Assembly: GCA_937773775.1 (NCBI GenBank)
Contig: CALJVL010000009.1
Span: 169,656 to 233,655 of the forward strand
Source: an uncultured Flavobacterium sp.
GTDB taxonomy: Bacteria > Bacteroidota > Bacteroidia > Flavobacteriales > Flavobacteriaceae
Length of the DNA stretch: 64,000 nucleotides
Reading direction: 5' to 3'
The notes below the pieces were generated by a model, which was given only the letters and a program-made list of their open reading frames with translations, ran no database searches and was not told the origin of the DNA. Every line of letters begins with the position of its first letter. The stretch's first letter is position 1. Shown here piece after piece: positions 20,179 to 29,544 of the stretch. The position numbers and the translations under genes were made by a program.

Positions 20179-21915
20179 ATGTTTGATATTTCTGCATTAA
20201 AAGAAATGAAGCTTTCTGAGCTTCAAGAAATAGCTAAATCAGCTAAAACCATTAAATTTAATGGTGTAAAAAAAGACAACTTAATAGGGTCGATTTTAGA
20301 TCATCAAAAAGCTGTTGCTGATTCAACTTCGGAGAAGAAATCAGAAACTAAAGTTGAAGAAGACAAGCCCAAAAGAGCTCGTATTGTTCCTGCTAAAAAG
20401 GTTGCTATTCAAAAAGCTGCGGTCAATTCTGCATCCTCTAGTCCCGAAGAACTTGTGGATAAAGATTTACAAGCTAGAGTTGAGGTGCCGGCAGAGGTTA
20501 CTTCTCAGCTTGAAGCAGTAAATGATCCAACTGAAACTGAAGATGAGAATCCGTTATCTGAAAAGAAAGTGATTAAATTCAATAAATCTGCGTACGAAAA
20601 GAAAATTGCTCTGAAAAAAGATAAAGAAGAAGCAAAAGAAGGGTTGAAAGAAATTGAAGAAGTTAAGGATAGTGAAGCAAAAGAAACTCAGGAAGTTGTA
20701 GCTCCAGCTAAAAAAGTTAATCCAAACCAGTTAAATAAACAAAATCAAAACCCGAATTTTAAAGCTAAAAAAAATAACTTTAGAGATTCTGATTTTGAAT
20801 TTGAAGGAATTATAGAAAGTGAAGGTGTTCTTGAAATGATGGCTGATGGCTATGGTTTTCTTCGCTCATCAGATTATAATTATCTGGCATCACCAGATGA
20901 TATCTATTTATCGACATCGCAAATTAGATTATTCGGTCTTAAAACCGGTGATACAGTCAAAGGGGTGGTTCGGCCTCCAAAAGAAGGGGAGAAGTTTTTT
21001 CCTTTAGTTCGAGTTTTAAAAATTAACGGACACGACCCACAAGTGGTTCGTGATCGTGTTTCATTCGAACATTTAACTCCCGTTTTTCCATCGGAAAAAT
21101 TTAATTTAGCCGAAAGACAAAGTACTATTTCAACTCGTATTATCGATCTGTTTTCTCCTATCGGGAAAGGACAGCGAGGTATGATTGTCGCGCAGCCAAA
21201 AACAGGTAAAACCATGTTGTTAAAAGAAATCGCAAACGCGATTGCAGCTAACCATCCTGAGGTTTACCTTATAGTTCTTTTAATTGATGAGCGTCCAGAG
21301 GAGGTTACAGATATGCAACGTAGCGTTCGCGGGGAAGTAATTGCCTCTACTTTTGATAGAGAGCCGCAAGAACACGTTAAGATTGCAAATATAGTTCTCG
21401 AAAAGGCAAAACGTTTAGTGGAATGTGGGCACGACGTAGTGATCTTACTAGATTCGATTACACGTTTGGCTAGAGCTTACAATACGGTACAACCTGCTTC
21501 AGGTAAAGTACTGAGTGGTGGTGTGGATTCTAATGCACTACAGAAACCAAAACGTTTTTTTGGAGCTGCTCGTAATGTAGAAAACGGAGGTTCATTAAGC
21601 ATCATTGCTACTGCATTGACTGAAACAGGTTCTAAAATGGACGAAGTTATTTTCGAAGAATTTAAAGGAACTGGTAATATGGAATTGCAATTAGATAGAA
21701 AAATTGCTAATAAACGTATTTTCCCAGCAATCGATTTAACCTCTTCCAGTACAAGACGTGAGGATTTGTTGTTAGACGAAAAGACCTTGCAAAGAATGTG
21801 GATTATGAGAAAATATCTCGCCGATATGAATCCAGTTGAAGCCATGAGCTTCATAAATGACCGTTTCAGAAAAACCAGAAATAACGAAGAGTTTTTAATC
21901 TCTATGAATGATTAA
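20179..21915 (+). CDS. rho: Transcription termination factor Rho, Bacteroidota type with long N-terminal insertion
   Basis: A hexameric RNA helicase that releases RNA polymerase. At 578 residues it is about 160 longer than E. coli Rho. The extra length is a Lys/Glu-rich, low-complexity insertion (residues ~45-205) between the Rho_N helices ([15 protein letters not shown]) and the RNA-binding OB fold ([17 protein letters not shown], near 215). The ATPase core has Walker A (QPKTGKTM) near residue 340 and Walker B ([18 protein letters not shown]) near 420, and the C-terminus is complete. Such insertions are typical of this phylum and may add RNA contacts or disorder. Convergent with the methyltransferase gene; they share a terminator. 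Confidence 0.97.
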   Translation: MFDISALKEMKLSELQEIAKSAKTIKFNGVKKDNLIGSILDHQKAVADSTSEKKSETKVEEDKPKRARIVPAKKVAIQKAAVNSASSSPEELVDKDLQARVEVPAEVTSQLEAVNDPTETEDENPLSEKKVIKFNKSAYEKKIALKKDKEEAKEGLKEIEEVKDSEAKETQEVVAPAKKVNPNQLNKQNQNPNFKAKKNNFRDSDFEFEGIIESEGVLEMMADGYGFLRSSDYNYLASPDDIYLSTSQIRLFGLKTGDTVKGVVRPPKEGEKFFPLVRVLKINGHDPQVVRDRVSFEHLTPVFPSEKFNLAERQSTISTRIIDLFSPIGKGQRGMIVAQPKTGKTMLLKEIANAIAANHPEVYLIVLLIDERPEEVTDMQRSVRGEVIASTFDREPQEHVKIANIVLEKAKRLVECGHDVVILLDSITRLARAYNTVQPASGKVLSGGVDSNALQKPKRFFGAARNVENGGSLSIIATALTETGSKMDEVIFEEFKGTGNMELQLDRKIANKRIFPAIDLTSSSTRREDLLLDEKTLQRMWIMRKYLADMNPVEAMSFINDRFRKTRNNEEFLISMND

Positions 21916-21955
21916 GGGAGAGAAAAGAGAATAGAATAAAGAAAATAGAATGTTT
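21916..21955. repeat. GA/AT-rich spacer tract of the AGAATAGAATAAAGA type
   Basis: Directly after the rho stop. Related tracts lie at 53105-53150, 53530-53576 and 54770-54838 beside the fad genes, and more weakly at 13660-13685. Confidence 0.55.
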
Positions 21956-21987
21956 TATTTTTTATGTATCAGATTTTTTTTATAATA

Positions 21988-22016
21988 AAAAACGCCTTCA
22001 TATTGAAGGCGTTTTT
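21988..22016. terminator. Bidirectional terminator between rho and the RsmB-like gene
   Basis: A 13-bp perfect stem, AAAAACGCCTTCA / TGAAGGCGTTTTT, with a three-base loop. It has A and T runs on both sides and so can serve both converging genes. Confidence 0.93.
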
Positions 22017-22038
22017 CGTCGTGTGTAAGGTAACAATA

Positions 22039-23295
22039 TTAAGCTTTTGCCTCTTTTACTTTCACTTCTTTAGGTTTCCCTTCTTCCTTTCGTTCCAAAA
22101 GAGCCATGTAAAAACCGTCAAAACCAGATTCTGACGCCAGTATCTTTTGGTCTTTGATAAAATTAAACTCTTTTCCAATATCTGTTGTTAGAAAACGCTC
22201 AATTTGTTCTTGATTTTCAGAAGGTAATATAGAGCAGGTAGCGTAAACCAGTTTTCCTCCCGGTTTTACTATTTTAGAATAACTTTCTAAAACCTCCGAT
22301 TGTATCTTGCGCATGTTATCGATAAACGCAGGTTGTAATTTCCATTTGGCATCTGGATTTCTTTTAAGGACTCCAAGACCGCTACATGGGGCATCGATTA
22401 AAACACGATCTGCTTTTTGGTGTAACTTTTTAATCACCTTTGTGGTATCGATTATACGGTATTCTATATTAAAGGCGCCATCTCTTTTAGCTCTTATCTT
22501 TAATTGCTTTAATTTACTTTCGTATAAATCCATGGCAATCAATTGTCCTTTGTTTTCCATCAAGGCGGCAATGTGCAATGTTTTTCCACCGGCACCGGCA
22601 CAAGTGTCTACAATACGCATTCCTGGTTTGACGTCAAGGAAAGCAGCTACAAGTTGAGAGTTGGCATCCTGAACTTCAAAGAATCCTTGTTTGAAAACGT
22701 CGGTCATGAAAACGTTAGCCCTTTCTTTTAAAACTAACGCATCAGGTTGGTTTTTTAGAGTATCTGTTTCGATGTTTAAATCCATCAATATTGCTCTCAA
22801 GTTTTCTTTGGTTGTTTTGAGTGTATTGACTCTAAGAACAACTTTTGCTGGTTGATTTTGAGCAGCTATTTCAGTAGCCCATACTTTCTCTCCTAACTCT
22901 TTTACCCCCAGTTTATCCATCCAATCTGGAATGGATTCTTTCAGGGTTCGTACTTTTGAAAGTTCGTCGAAACGACCTTTTATTTTTCTTTCGGGAGTTC
23001 CTTCTAGTTGACGCCAATCTGGAATAGGGAAACCTCTTAATACAGCCCATACTGCAAATATTCTCCAAAGGTTGTCTCTGTCAAAGGGTTCTTTCACTTC
23101 GGCAATTTCTGAATATAATCGTTTCCATCGTACTACTTCGTAGATGGTTTCAGCAACAAATTTTCTGTCTGAGCTCCCCCAACGTTTGTCTTTCTTTAAG
23201 GCTCTTGCAACCACTTTGTCAGCATATTCCCCCTCGTTAAATATTGCATTCAGGGAATCAATGGTGGTGTAAACTAAATTTCTGTGTAATCTCAT
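22039..23295 (-). CDS. RsmB/NOP-type RNA (cytosine-5) methyltransferase
   Basis: A 418-residue SAM-dependent m5C methyltransferase, probably for rRNA. An N-terminal NusB-like helical region (to ~140) is followed by the Rossmann methyltransferase domain with the SAM motif VDTCAGAGGKTLHIAAL, and the two cysteines of the mechanism in DAPCSGLG and YATCSILPSENQ. The tail is lysine/glutamate rich (KEEGKPKEVKVKEAKA). The modified base cannot be assigned from sequence alone. A -7 box lies 17 bases upstream. Confidence 0.9.
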   Translation of the reverse strand: MRLHRNLVYTTIDSLNAIFNEGEYADKVVARALKKDKRWGSSDRKFVAETIYEVVRWKRLYSEIAEVKEPFDRDNLWRIFAVWAVLRGFPIPDWRQLEGTPERKIKGRFDELSKVRTLKESIPDWMDKLGVKELGEKVWATEIAAQNQPAKVVLRVNTLKTTKENLRAILMDLNIETDTLKNQPDALVLKERANVFMTDVFKQGFFEVQDANSQLVAAFLDVKPGMRIVDTCAGAGGKTLHIAALMENKGQLIAMDLYESKLKQLKIRAKRDGAFNIEYRIIDTTKVIKKLHQKADRVLIDAPCSGLGVLKRNPDAKWKLQPAFIDNMRKIQSEVLESYSKIVKPGGKLVYATCSILPSENQEQIERFLTTDIGKEFNFIKDQKILASESGFDGFYMALLERKEEGKPKEVKVKEAKA

Positions 23296-23312
23296 TTTTA
23301 ATTATTGAGGTG

Positions 23313-23320
23313 CAAAGGTA
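23313..23320 (-). promoter_or_regulatory. Putative -7 box of the RsmB-like gene
   Basis: TACCTTTG on the minus strand, 17 bases before the ATG at 23295. Confidence 0.55.
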
Positions 23321-23383
23321 GTATTAATTGATTGAAAGTTAAATTTTTAATAATGAATGTTGATTTTTAATTTTCGTCCTAAA

Positions 23384-23413
23384 AAAAACACTGCTTACAA
23401 GAGCAGTGTTTTT
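23384..23413 (-). terminator. Terminator of kup
   Basis: AAAAACACTGCT pairs with AGCAGTGTTTTT around a six-base loop, just after the kup stop on the minus strand. Confidence 0.9.
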
Positions 23414-23434
23414 AGCTTTATTGAATGAAATGAT

Positions 23435-25396
23435 TTATTTAACTCGGGTTAAGCCTATGTTTTCTGGAGCATGTAGCACCATTGGGAATTTCTCTATTTT
23501 GACCGAGCTACTGTCCAAACCGAATGCTCTTTCTTCAGACAAACTTAGTTTCTTAATGAAGAAATACGTGTTCATCACTATTTTTTCATGCCATCTCAAA
23601 TCGCTATCAAAGGAAAGGAATTTTTCGGAAAGTACGAATTTGAAATCACCAATGATATTGTTTTTATTCAACGATTCATAGCGGCTAGTAATATCCACTT
23701 CTCCTTTTTTTACCATGTCTTTGATTACTTCGCGGAACATCAGGTTAATTTTGGTGGGTTCCCTAAATCCGAGATTAAAGTCAATACGATACAAATCATC
23801 CTTTATTATTTCGGTCACTTTATATTCGGTTTTGTAAGGTTCTGTCAATATGTTCACATGGACAAACCAATATATGTCGGCTCTTTTGGGTCTTTTTTGT
23901 AAGATAGAGTACATCACTTTTTCTTCAATTTCATCCACGCGATTGGCATTGGTCATGTAAACTAAATGGGTTGCATATTTAGGGATGGATAAGTCGGCTC
24001 CTAATTCGGTTAATACTTTTTTATAGTCTTCTATTTTTACAATTTTCGTATAGGTCTTGTTAATTTCTTTTGCTAAATACCAAATCGTCATAATTGATAT
24101 TAAGGCGGCCGCAATAATTATTGTTACATAGCCACCTTCCGCAAATTTTGTAATATTGGCGATAAGGAAACTAAATTCTATCAGTAAATAGGTCGCTATC
24201 AAGGGAACGATTAGGTATAACTTTACTCTTTTCATTATTAAATAGAAATTAAGTAAAATAGTGGTCATTATCATACATAAGATGATCGCCAATCCGTAGG
24301 CATGCTCCATATTGCTTGATTCTTCAAAGTGTACTACAATTCCAACACATCCAAAGAATAACAACCAGTTGATGGAGGGAATGTATAATTGTCCTTTCAA
24401 TTCCGTAGGGTACTTTATTTTAACTTTTGGCCAAAAATTTAATCTCATGGCTTCATTTATTAATGTAAACGAACCACTAATAAGAGCTTGGGATGCAATA
24501 ACTGCTGCGAGTGTCGCAATTACAATACCGACAGGTTGAAACCAATCGGCCATTATAAGATAGAATGGGTTGCCATTTGACCCTCCTAAGCTCTGCAATG
24601 TTTCTCCTTCATGGTGGATTAAATATGCCGCCTGTCCAAAATAATTAAGTACTAATGTAGTTTTTACAAAAATCCAGCTAATTCTAATATTCTTTCGACC
24701 ACAATGTCCCATATCTGAATACAAGGCTTCTGCCCCTGTGGTACAGAGAAATACAAATCCCAGAACAAAAAAACCGTCAGGGTGAATGGAAAGCAAATTG
24801 TACGCATAATAAGGGTTGAAAGCTTTGAAGACTTCAGGATGTTTTGTTATTTGTATCAGACCGAGGATTCCAAGCATGCTGAACCAAACTAGCATCATTG
24901 GAGCAAAGAATTTTCCGACCAGTTTTGTGCCAAATTGTTGAATAGTAAAAAGTACGAATAAGATTCCGATTACAATCGGGACGGTGTTTATTTGAGGGTA
25001 GTAGGTTCTAATTCCTTCCACTGCTGATGAAACAGAGATTGGTGGAGTAATGATACCGTCAGCAAGTAATGCACTTCCTCCGATAATGGCTGGGACTATC
25101 AACCACTTAATCTTTGTTTTTTTGACCAGAGCATAAAGCGCGAAAATCCCACCTTCACCATGGTTATCGGCACTTAGTGTAATAAGGACGTATTTGATTG
25201 TGGTTTGTAAGGTAAGAGTCCAGAAAACGCATGAAATACCTCCTAGGACTATATCAGCATTAATAACGCTAGTACCAAGTATGGCTTTCATCACATATAA
25301 CGGAGAGGTTCCAATGTCACCGTAAATTATTCCCAACGTAATTAATAAACCACCTAACGTTAATTTTGAGTGCAGGTTTTTATGCGATGTGCTCAT
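23435..25396 (-). CDS. kup: KUP/HAK/KT potassium uptake protein
   Basis: A 653-residue potassium-proton symporter of the inner membrane. The N-terminal signature is GIIYGDIGTSPLYVMKAIL. About twelve hydrophobic helices run to residue ~450, including GHCGRKNIRISWIFVKTTLVLNY-like segments, and a cytoplasmic C-terminal domain of about 200 residues follows. The family provides constitutive K+ uptake. The gene is monocistronic, with its own promoter box and terminator. The C-terminal domain is longer than the membrane core requires, as is normal for bacterial Kup. Confidence 0.95.
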   Translation of the reverse strand: MSTSHKNLHSKLTLGGLLITLGIIYGDIGTSPLYVMKAILGTSVINADIVLGGISCVFWTLTLQTTIKYVLITLSADNHGEGGIFALYALVKKTKIKWLIVPAIIGGSALLADGIITPPISVSSAVEGIRTYYPQINTVPIVIGILFVLFTIQQFGTKLVGKFFAPMMLVWFSMLGILGLIQITKHPEVFKAFNPYYAYNLLSIHPDGFFVLGFVFLCTTGAEALYSDMGHCGRKNIRISWIFVKTTLVLNYFGQAAYLIHHEGETLQSLGGSNGNPFYLIMADWFQPVGIVIATLAAVIASQALISGSFTLINEAMRLNFWPKVKIKYPTELKGQLYIPSINWLLFFGCVGIVVHFEESSNMEHAYGLAIILCMIMTTILLNFYLIMKRVKLYLIVPLIATYLLIEFSFLIANITKFAEGGYVTIIIAAALISIMTIWYLAKEINKTYTKIVKIEDYKKVLTELGADLSIPKYATHLVYMTNANRVDEIEEKVMYSILQKRPKRADIYWFVHVNILTEPYKTEYKVTEIIKDDLYRIDFNLGFREPTKINLMFREVIKDMVKKGEVDITSRYESLNKNNIIGDFKFVLSEKFLSFDSDLRWHEKIVMNTYFFIKKLSLSEERAFGLDSSSVKIEKFPMVLHAPENIGLTRVK

Positions 25397-25418
25397 GAAT
25401 TATCTTTAAAAAACTAGT

Positions 25419-25426
25419 CAAATTTA
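25419..25426 (-). promoter_or_regulatory. Putative -7 box of kup
   Basis: TAAATTTG on the minus strand, 22 bases before the ATG at 25396. Confidence 0.5.
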
Positions 25427-25471
25427 CTCTTTTAAAATAAATTAGAAAGGTTTATCTGCAAATAAGACATA

Positions 25472-25506
25472 AAAAAACATGGCTCCGTAAAACCATGTTT
25501 TTTTTA
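25472..25506 (-). terminator. Terminator of the repeat-protein gene
   Basis: AAAACATGG and CCATGTTTT around a ten-base loop, with long A/T runs on either side. Confidence 0.85.
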
Positions 25507-25523
25507 TTTTTTTCTCGAAGTTA

Positions 25524-26756
25524 CTATCTTCTTCTGTTGTTAGCTTTTGGTGAATTATTTCCGTCTTTGTTAGAGGCAAAGTCGCTTCTTTTACTTTCAT
25601 TTCTTTGCGAAGTACTTTCTCGTGAAGAAGCCCTTCTGTTTTGGGAATTGTCTCTCTGCCTTACATTTCTTTGTGATGTATTTTGTTTCGACGAAGTCGC
25701 TCTGTTTTGAGAATTGTCTACCCGCCTTTCAGTTCTTTGTGGTCCCCTCTCTCTTGAAGAATCCCTGCTGTTTTGGGAGTTATCTTTCTGCGGTCCGGTC
25801 TTTTCTGCGGCACTTTCTCTTGAAGAAACCTTTCTGTTTTGGGAATTGCCTCTCTGCGCTTCTGTCCTTTGTGGGGCACTTTGTATAGAGGAAGCAGTCC
25901 TGTTCTGAGAATATTCTCTTTGATTTCTAGATTTTCTGCTTCCCGCTTCTCTCGGCAAATTATTTCTGTTCTTAGAATATCCAGTCTCATTGCGTGAACT
26001 AACACTTCTGGTACTCCTCGTTTGGTCTAATTCATAACGGTTTGAAACGCGAGCGTTTCTTCTTGAAAAAGCATAATTAGGATACTGTCTTTCATACCCA
26101 CTTGAACGTATTGAATTATACAAAACAACGGCCTGGTTACTTCTTCTTGAGCTTACGTAATTATAGTTGTTGTATATATTCAAGCTAAGCTGAATGTTAT
26201 TTCTATATTTGTAAACTGGAAAAGGATTCCATGCATAATAATAAGATGGGTAAAAATTCCAGTACCAGTTTGAAACGTATGGGTGATAGTTATAAGACCA
26301 TAATGAGGCATATATTAGAGGTGTACTGTAGTAATCAGGTTCATAAATATAATTTGGTCCATACATGTATTCGTTACCCACAACCTGTATATGAACCCTA
26401 TTAAACCTATCTTTTTCAACCTCGATAGTCGCAACATCTTGATATACATCACTACCAAGTACCGACTGAATGATGATAACATGTATATTAAAATCAACTG
26501 TTTCTATAACTCTGAGGTAATCTACTTCATTATCGTAATTCAGATCTAAATTTGATATTTGCAACTCTGGATCATTGAGCTGTCTTTCAAAATCCTGAAG
26601 GTTTCTAGAATCTCCGAAAATATCGGTTACAGCTCTTAAGTCTAGATTATCACTAATTTCGTCGTTCATCGCATTTACCCGAGTTCTATTTTGCCCGTGC
26701 ATTTGCACCACAAAAAGGGAGGTCATAAGGCTTAATAATAGTATTTTAGTTTTCAT
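25524..26756 (-). CDS. Secreted protein with aromatic middle region and 22-residue tandem repeats
   Basis: 410 residues, no family recognised. Signal peptide (MKTKILLLSLMTSLFVVQMHGQ). Residues 30-130 form an acidic folded part (DLNYDNEVDYLRVIETVDFN, VATIEVEKDRFNRVHIQVVG). Residues 135-205 are exceptionally rich in Tyr, Trp and Asn. The C-terminal third is a basic, disordered Ser/Arg/Asn/Gln region with five 22-residue repeats (residues ~282-391, unit NSQNRxxSSRES..QR....RD). It probably sits in the periplasm or on the surface. The divergent neighbour is an Asp-box lipoprotein. Function unknown. Confidence 0.82.
   Translation of the reverse strand: MKTKILLLSLMTSLFVVQMHGQNRTRVNAMNDEISDNLDLRAVTDIFGDSRNLQDFERQLNDPELQISNLDLNYDNEVDYLRVIETVDFNIHVIIIQSVLGSDVYQDVATIEVEKDRFNRVHIQVVGNEYMYGPNYIYEPDYYSTPLIYASLWSYNYHPYVSNWYWNFYPSYYYAWNPFPVYKYRNNIQLSLNIYNNYNYVSSRRSNQAVVLYNSIRSSGYERQYPNYAFSRRNARVSNRYELDQTRSTRSVSSRNETGYSKNRNNLPREAGSRKSRNQREYSQNRTASSIQSAPQRTEAQRGNSQNRKVSSRESAAEKTGPQKDNSQNSRDSSRERGPQRTERRVDNSQNRATSSKQNTSQRNVRQRDNSQNRRASSRESTSQRNESKRSDFASNKDGNNSPKANNRRR
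25584..25913 (-). repeat. Five tandem 66-bp repeats inside the secreted-protein gene
   Basis: Each unit encodes 22 residues beginning (N/Y)SQN(R/S). Copies start near residues 282, 304, 326, 348 and 370. They are diverged in sequence but constant in length, so the array is old or under selection rather than freshly expanded. Confidence 0.85.
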
Positions 26757-26869
26757 AATTAGTGTATTAAAATATAACGCTTTTGAATATCCAATTACTG
26801 TGCCATTTAATTTTAAGGCGATTTGCCATTCCTGTAATTAATTGTAAATTAGCTTTAAATAAACGGATA

Positions 26870-27937
26870 ATGAAAAAATATTTTTTTTTAACAGCACTAA
26901 CTATTTTTGTTTTAGTCTCATGTAAAACAGCATTGTATGAAAGAGAAACTAAGGATAAAACTATTTATAAGGCAGTTGTAATTGATACGCTGTTTGAGGA
27001 TAATATAAGTATCAGAGCGATAGCCGTTGATCAAAATAAAATTTGGTATGCTGCAAATAAGTCAAGGTTTGGCTTTTACGATTTGAAAAAAAACGTAAAA
27101 CTTGAAAAGAATATAGGTAAAGACAGCTTAAATCTGGAATTCAGAAGTAATGCACAAACAACGAATGCTGTTTTTTTATTGAATGTTGCTAATCCTGCTT
27201 TACTTTACAAAGTGTGTAAAATAGATTTCACAACTACATTAGTATATCAAGAAAATCATGAAAAGGTGTTTTATGATAGCATGAAATTTTGGAATGACAA
27301 GGAGGGAATTGCGATGGGCGATCCCATAACAGACTTTCTTTCGATAATTATTACTAGAGACGGTGGGAATTCATGGAGCAAAATCTCATCTAATAAATTA
27401 CCTAAAATTGCTGATGGCGAAGCGGCTTTTGCGGCAAGCAACACTAATATAGTACTAAAAGGAACTAATACCTGGATTGTCTCTGGGGGTAAAAAAGCAA
27501 GAGTTTTTTATTCCCCAGACAAAGGAAGTACCTGGGAAGTTTATGATACTCCCATTGTTCAGGGCAAGGCGATGGCCGGTATATTTACAGCTGACTTTTA
27601 TAATTCTAAAATTGGATTTATTGCAGGAGGGGACTATGAATCCCTAAATCAGAATTTCGGAAATAAAGCAACAACATATGATGGGGGAAAAAATTGGGAA
27701 TTAATTTCGGAAAATAAAGGTTTCGGATACGCTTCTTGTGTACAATATGTTCCTCATAGTAACGGAAATTCACTAGTTAGTGTAGGAGCGTCTGGACTCT
27801 ATTATTCCTACAATGGGGGGTATTCATGGGAACAACTGGCCGCTGATAAGGATCTTTTTACAATACGTTTTGTGGACAAGCGCACTGCAATCGCTGCTGG
27901 GAAAAACAAAATGATTCGTATTAAATTTTTGAAATAA
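26870..27937 (+). CDS. Asp-box (BNR/YCF48-like) beta-propeller lipoprotein
   Basis: About 355 residues. Start ATG 26870 gives a lipoprotein signal peptide (MKKYFFLTALTIFVLVSCKT) with the lipidated cysteine at residue 18; the frame's earlier start at 26783 lacks this. Four Asp-box turns of the S/N-x-D-x-G-x-x-W type are visible (DGGNSWSKI, DKGSTWEVY, DGGKNWELI, NGGYSWEQL), as in sialidase or YCF48 propellers. There is no catalytic signature of a sialidase, so a binding or assembly role outside the inner membrane is more likely. Single gene with a strong terminator. Confidence 0.83.
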   Translation: MKKYFFLTALTIFVLVSCKTALYERETKDKTIYKAVVIDTLFEDNISIRAIAVDQNKIWYAANKSRFGFYDLKKNVKLEKNIGKDSLNLEFRSNAQTTNAVFLLNVANPALLYKVCKIDFTTTLVYQENHEKVFYDSMKFWNDKEGIAMGDPITDFLSIIITRDGGNSWSKISSNKLPKIADGEAAFAASNTNIVLKGTNTWIVSGGKKARVFYSPDKGSTWEVYDTPIVQGKAMAGIFTADFYNSKIGFIAGGDYESLNQNFGNKATTYDGGKNWELISENKGFGYASCVQYVPHSNGNSLVSVGASGLYYSYNGGYSWEQLAADKDLFTIRFVDKRTAIAAGKNKMIRIKFLK

Positions 27938-27980
27938 AAAAGCCCTGTCCAATAATTTAAATTATTGGACAGGGCTTTTT
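27936..27980. terminator. Bidirectional terminator
   Basis: An almost perfect palindrome with arms AGCCCTGTCCAATAA and TTATTGGACAGGGCT, flanked by A and T runs. It serves both the propeller gene and the converging Spy-like gene. Confidence 0.93.
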
Positions 27981-28003
27981 CATTATGGATGTAAAGTAAG
28001 AGA

Positions 28004-28462
28004 TTATTTTTTCTGACCTCTGTCTCTATATTGGTGCAATAGTTTTCTGTTAAAATCTTCTTCAGAAACTCGCAGCTTTACAATCTTTATCGCGGGGAGC
28101 ACTTTTTTTAGATTTTCAATAAAACCCTTGCGCAAAAGGAATAACTCTTCATCCGTATTTTGCATTTGCGTTAGTAAAAGACTTGCTTCTTTTTCGCTCA
28201 TTTTATCCAAAGTTAGCTCACTCATTTGGTTCTTATACGCCTTCATTTTCGTATGCCTTAATTCAAATTGTTTGTCATCAAAGGAGTTGTATACGGGCCA
28301 AAATTTTTCGGCTTCTTTAGCGGTTAAATCTAATTCAGTAGTTAAAAAAGCCACTTTCAAAACTTTTATTTTTTCTTTTTTTTCTTTCATGTTTTCACTT
28401 TGAGCGTAAAAACTAAAAGTGCTGAGCAGCAAAAGTATCGGAAGTATTTGTTTTATTTTCAT
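28004..28462 (-). CDS. Spy/CpxP-like periplasmic helical protein
   Basis: 152 residues with a signal peptide ending FSFYAQ, then a charged all-helical domain (KVAFLTTELDLTAKEAEKFW, LLLTQMQNTDEELFLLRKGF). It resembles the sensor/chaperone proteins that end sigma-E-type operons in Bacteroidota. It is the last gene of the set sigma factor (29483), membrane protein (28907), this gene, with 34-base spacing, and probably acts in the periplasm on stress sensing. The similarity to Spy is in layout only; key LTxxQ motifs are not clear. Confidence 0.72.
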   Translation of the reverse strand: MKIKQILPILLLLSTFSFYAQSENMKEKKEKIKVLKVAFLTTELDLTAKEAEKFWPVYNSFDDKQFELRHTKMKAYKNQMSELTLDKMSEKEASLLLTQMQNTDEELFLLRKGFIENLKKVLPAIKIVKLRVSEEDFNRKLLHQYRDRGQKK

Positions 28463-28496
28463 TTTATTTATTTGTGAGGGTTAAGAAGCGCTGTCC

Positions 28497-28907
28497 TTAT
28501 TCATTCAGGAGTTGCTCTAAATCAGGATTACTAGCCAGCATATCTTCGATGGTTTTGTCTTCGAGGACAGCCGTTGTGTTTATATTGTTAATATCCTCAA
28601 AATCTAGTCCTCTCATCAAGTCATATTGATTTATATTGGATTGAATGCTTAAGTAATTTTCTAATGTAGCGTTATCTAATTCCGTATTATCGGTCGTATT
28701 GTGTAAGATAGGAATTAGCATTGCAATAATTAAAATAGCCGCTGCAATCATAAAGAAGCTTTTTCTTTTCTGAAAAATTGAGACTAGCTTTGGTTCACTC
28801 TTGGGTAAGTTTTGCATTATGTTTCCTGAAAAACTTTCAAAGTATTGGTCAGGGGCTTTAAACCCAGACTCGATTTTCGATTTTTTTTCTAATTTAAATG
28901 CTTTCAT
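28497..28907 (-). CDS. Single-pass membrane protein, probable anti-sigma factor
   Basis: 136 residues: a cytoplasmic segment of about 48 residues (KSKIESGFKAPDQYFESF), one membrane helix (SFFMIAAAILIIAMLIPI), then an acidic periplasmic tail of about 70 residues (TTAVLEDKTIEDMLASNPDL). It sits 33 bases after an ECF sigma gene on the same strand. Position and topology suggest it sequesters that sigma factor at the membrane. No zinc-binding anti-sigma motif is present. Confidence 0.72.
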   Translation of the reverse strand: MKAFKLEKKSKIESGFKAPDQYFESFSGNIMQNLPKSEPKLVSIFQKRKSFFMIAAAILIIAMLIPILHNTTDNTELDNATLENYLSIQSNINQYDLMRGLDFEDINNINTTAVLEDKTIEDMLASNPDLEQLLNE

Positions 28908-28940
28908 AACAATGATTTGACTTAGTTTTTGATAAAAGGT

Positions 28941-29483
28941 TTAATTTGCCATGACGAATAATTCGATTTTCTTGACGGCATGATGATAGCTGGCCTTTAA
29001 GCCTCCAACGGAAGTGCCTAATATTTCAGATATTTGTTCATATTTTAGTTCTTCAAAATATTTCATTTTAAAAACTAATTGTTGTTTTTTAGGAAGGGCT
29101 GCAATGGCTTTATGTAATTTAATTTGAACTTCATCTCCGTCAAAATAAGGATCAGATTTGAGATTATCAATAGTTTTATTCTGCAAGCTTTCAGATGAGA
29201 TTCCATTTTTTTTTGCTTTTTGACTTATGAAACTAAGCGCTTCGTTTGTAGCGATGCGGTATATCCATGAAAAAAGCTTACTTTCTCTTTTGAATTTTTT
29301 CAAATGTTGAAATACTTTTATAAAAGTGTTTTGCAAGACATCATGGGTATCGTCATGATTTAGTACGATGTTACGTATGTGGTTGTATAAAGGTTTTTGA
29401 TAGGATAACAAGAGTTTATGAAACGCTTCATTCTGCGTTTTTGGATTTAATAACTGGTCAATAAATTCCTGTTCTTCTGGCAA
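28941..29483 (-). CDS. RNA polymerase ECF (sigma-70 family) factor
   Basis: 180 residues with region 2 (YNHIRNIVLNHDDTHDVLQN, TFIKVFQHLKKF, LFSWIYRIATNEAL) and region 4 (ALPKKQQLVFKMKYFEELKY, ISEILGTSVGGLKASYHHA). It directs RNA polymerase to a small regulon, which usually includes its own operon. The start is a TTG at 29483 (MPEEQEFIDQLL); no ATG keeps the family N-terminus. That TTG coincides with a TAACTTTG that looks like a promoter box, so the box may be fortuitous. Confidence 0.9.
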   Translation of the reverse strand: MPEEQEFIDQLLNPKTQNEAFHKLLLSYQKPLYNHIRNIVLNHDDTHDVLQNTFIKVFQHLKKFKRESKLFSWIYRIATNEALSFISQKAKKNGISSESLQNKTIDNLKSDPYFDGDEVQIKLHKAIAALPKKQQLVFKMKYFEELKYEQISEILGTSVGGLKASYHHAVKKIELFVMAN

Positions 29484-29544
29484 AGTTATTATTTATGTAG
29501 TTAGAATGGAGTTTATCGAATAGGTTTAATCAAATAAAAAAAAA

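Noticed and set aside
25622..25888. Cysteine-rich open frames opposite the repeat gene
   Set aside because: They are antisense shadows of the 66-bp repeats; composition follows the coding strand.
25584..25913. Regular 66-bp spacing that resembles a CRISPR or repeat array
   Set aside because: The units are diverged and lie in frame in a coding region, with no spacer/repeat contrast and no cas genes.
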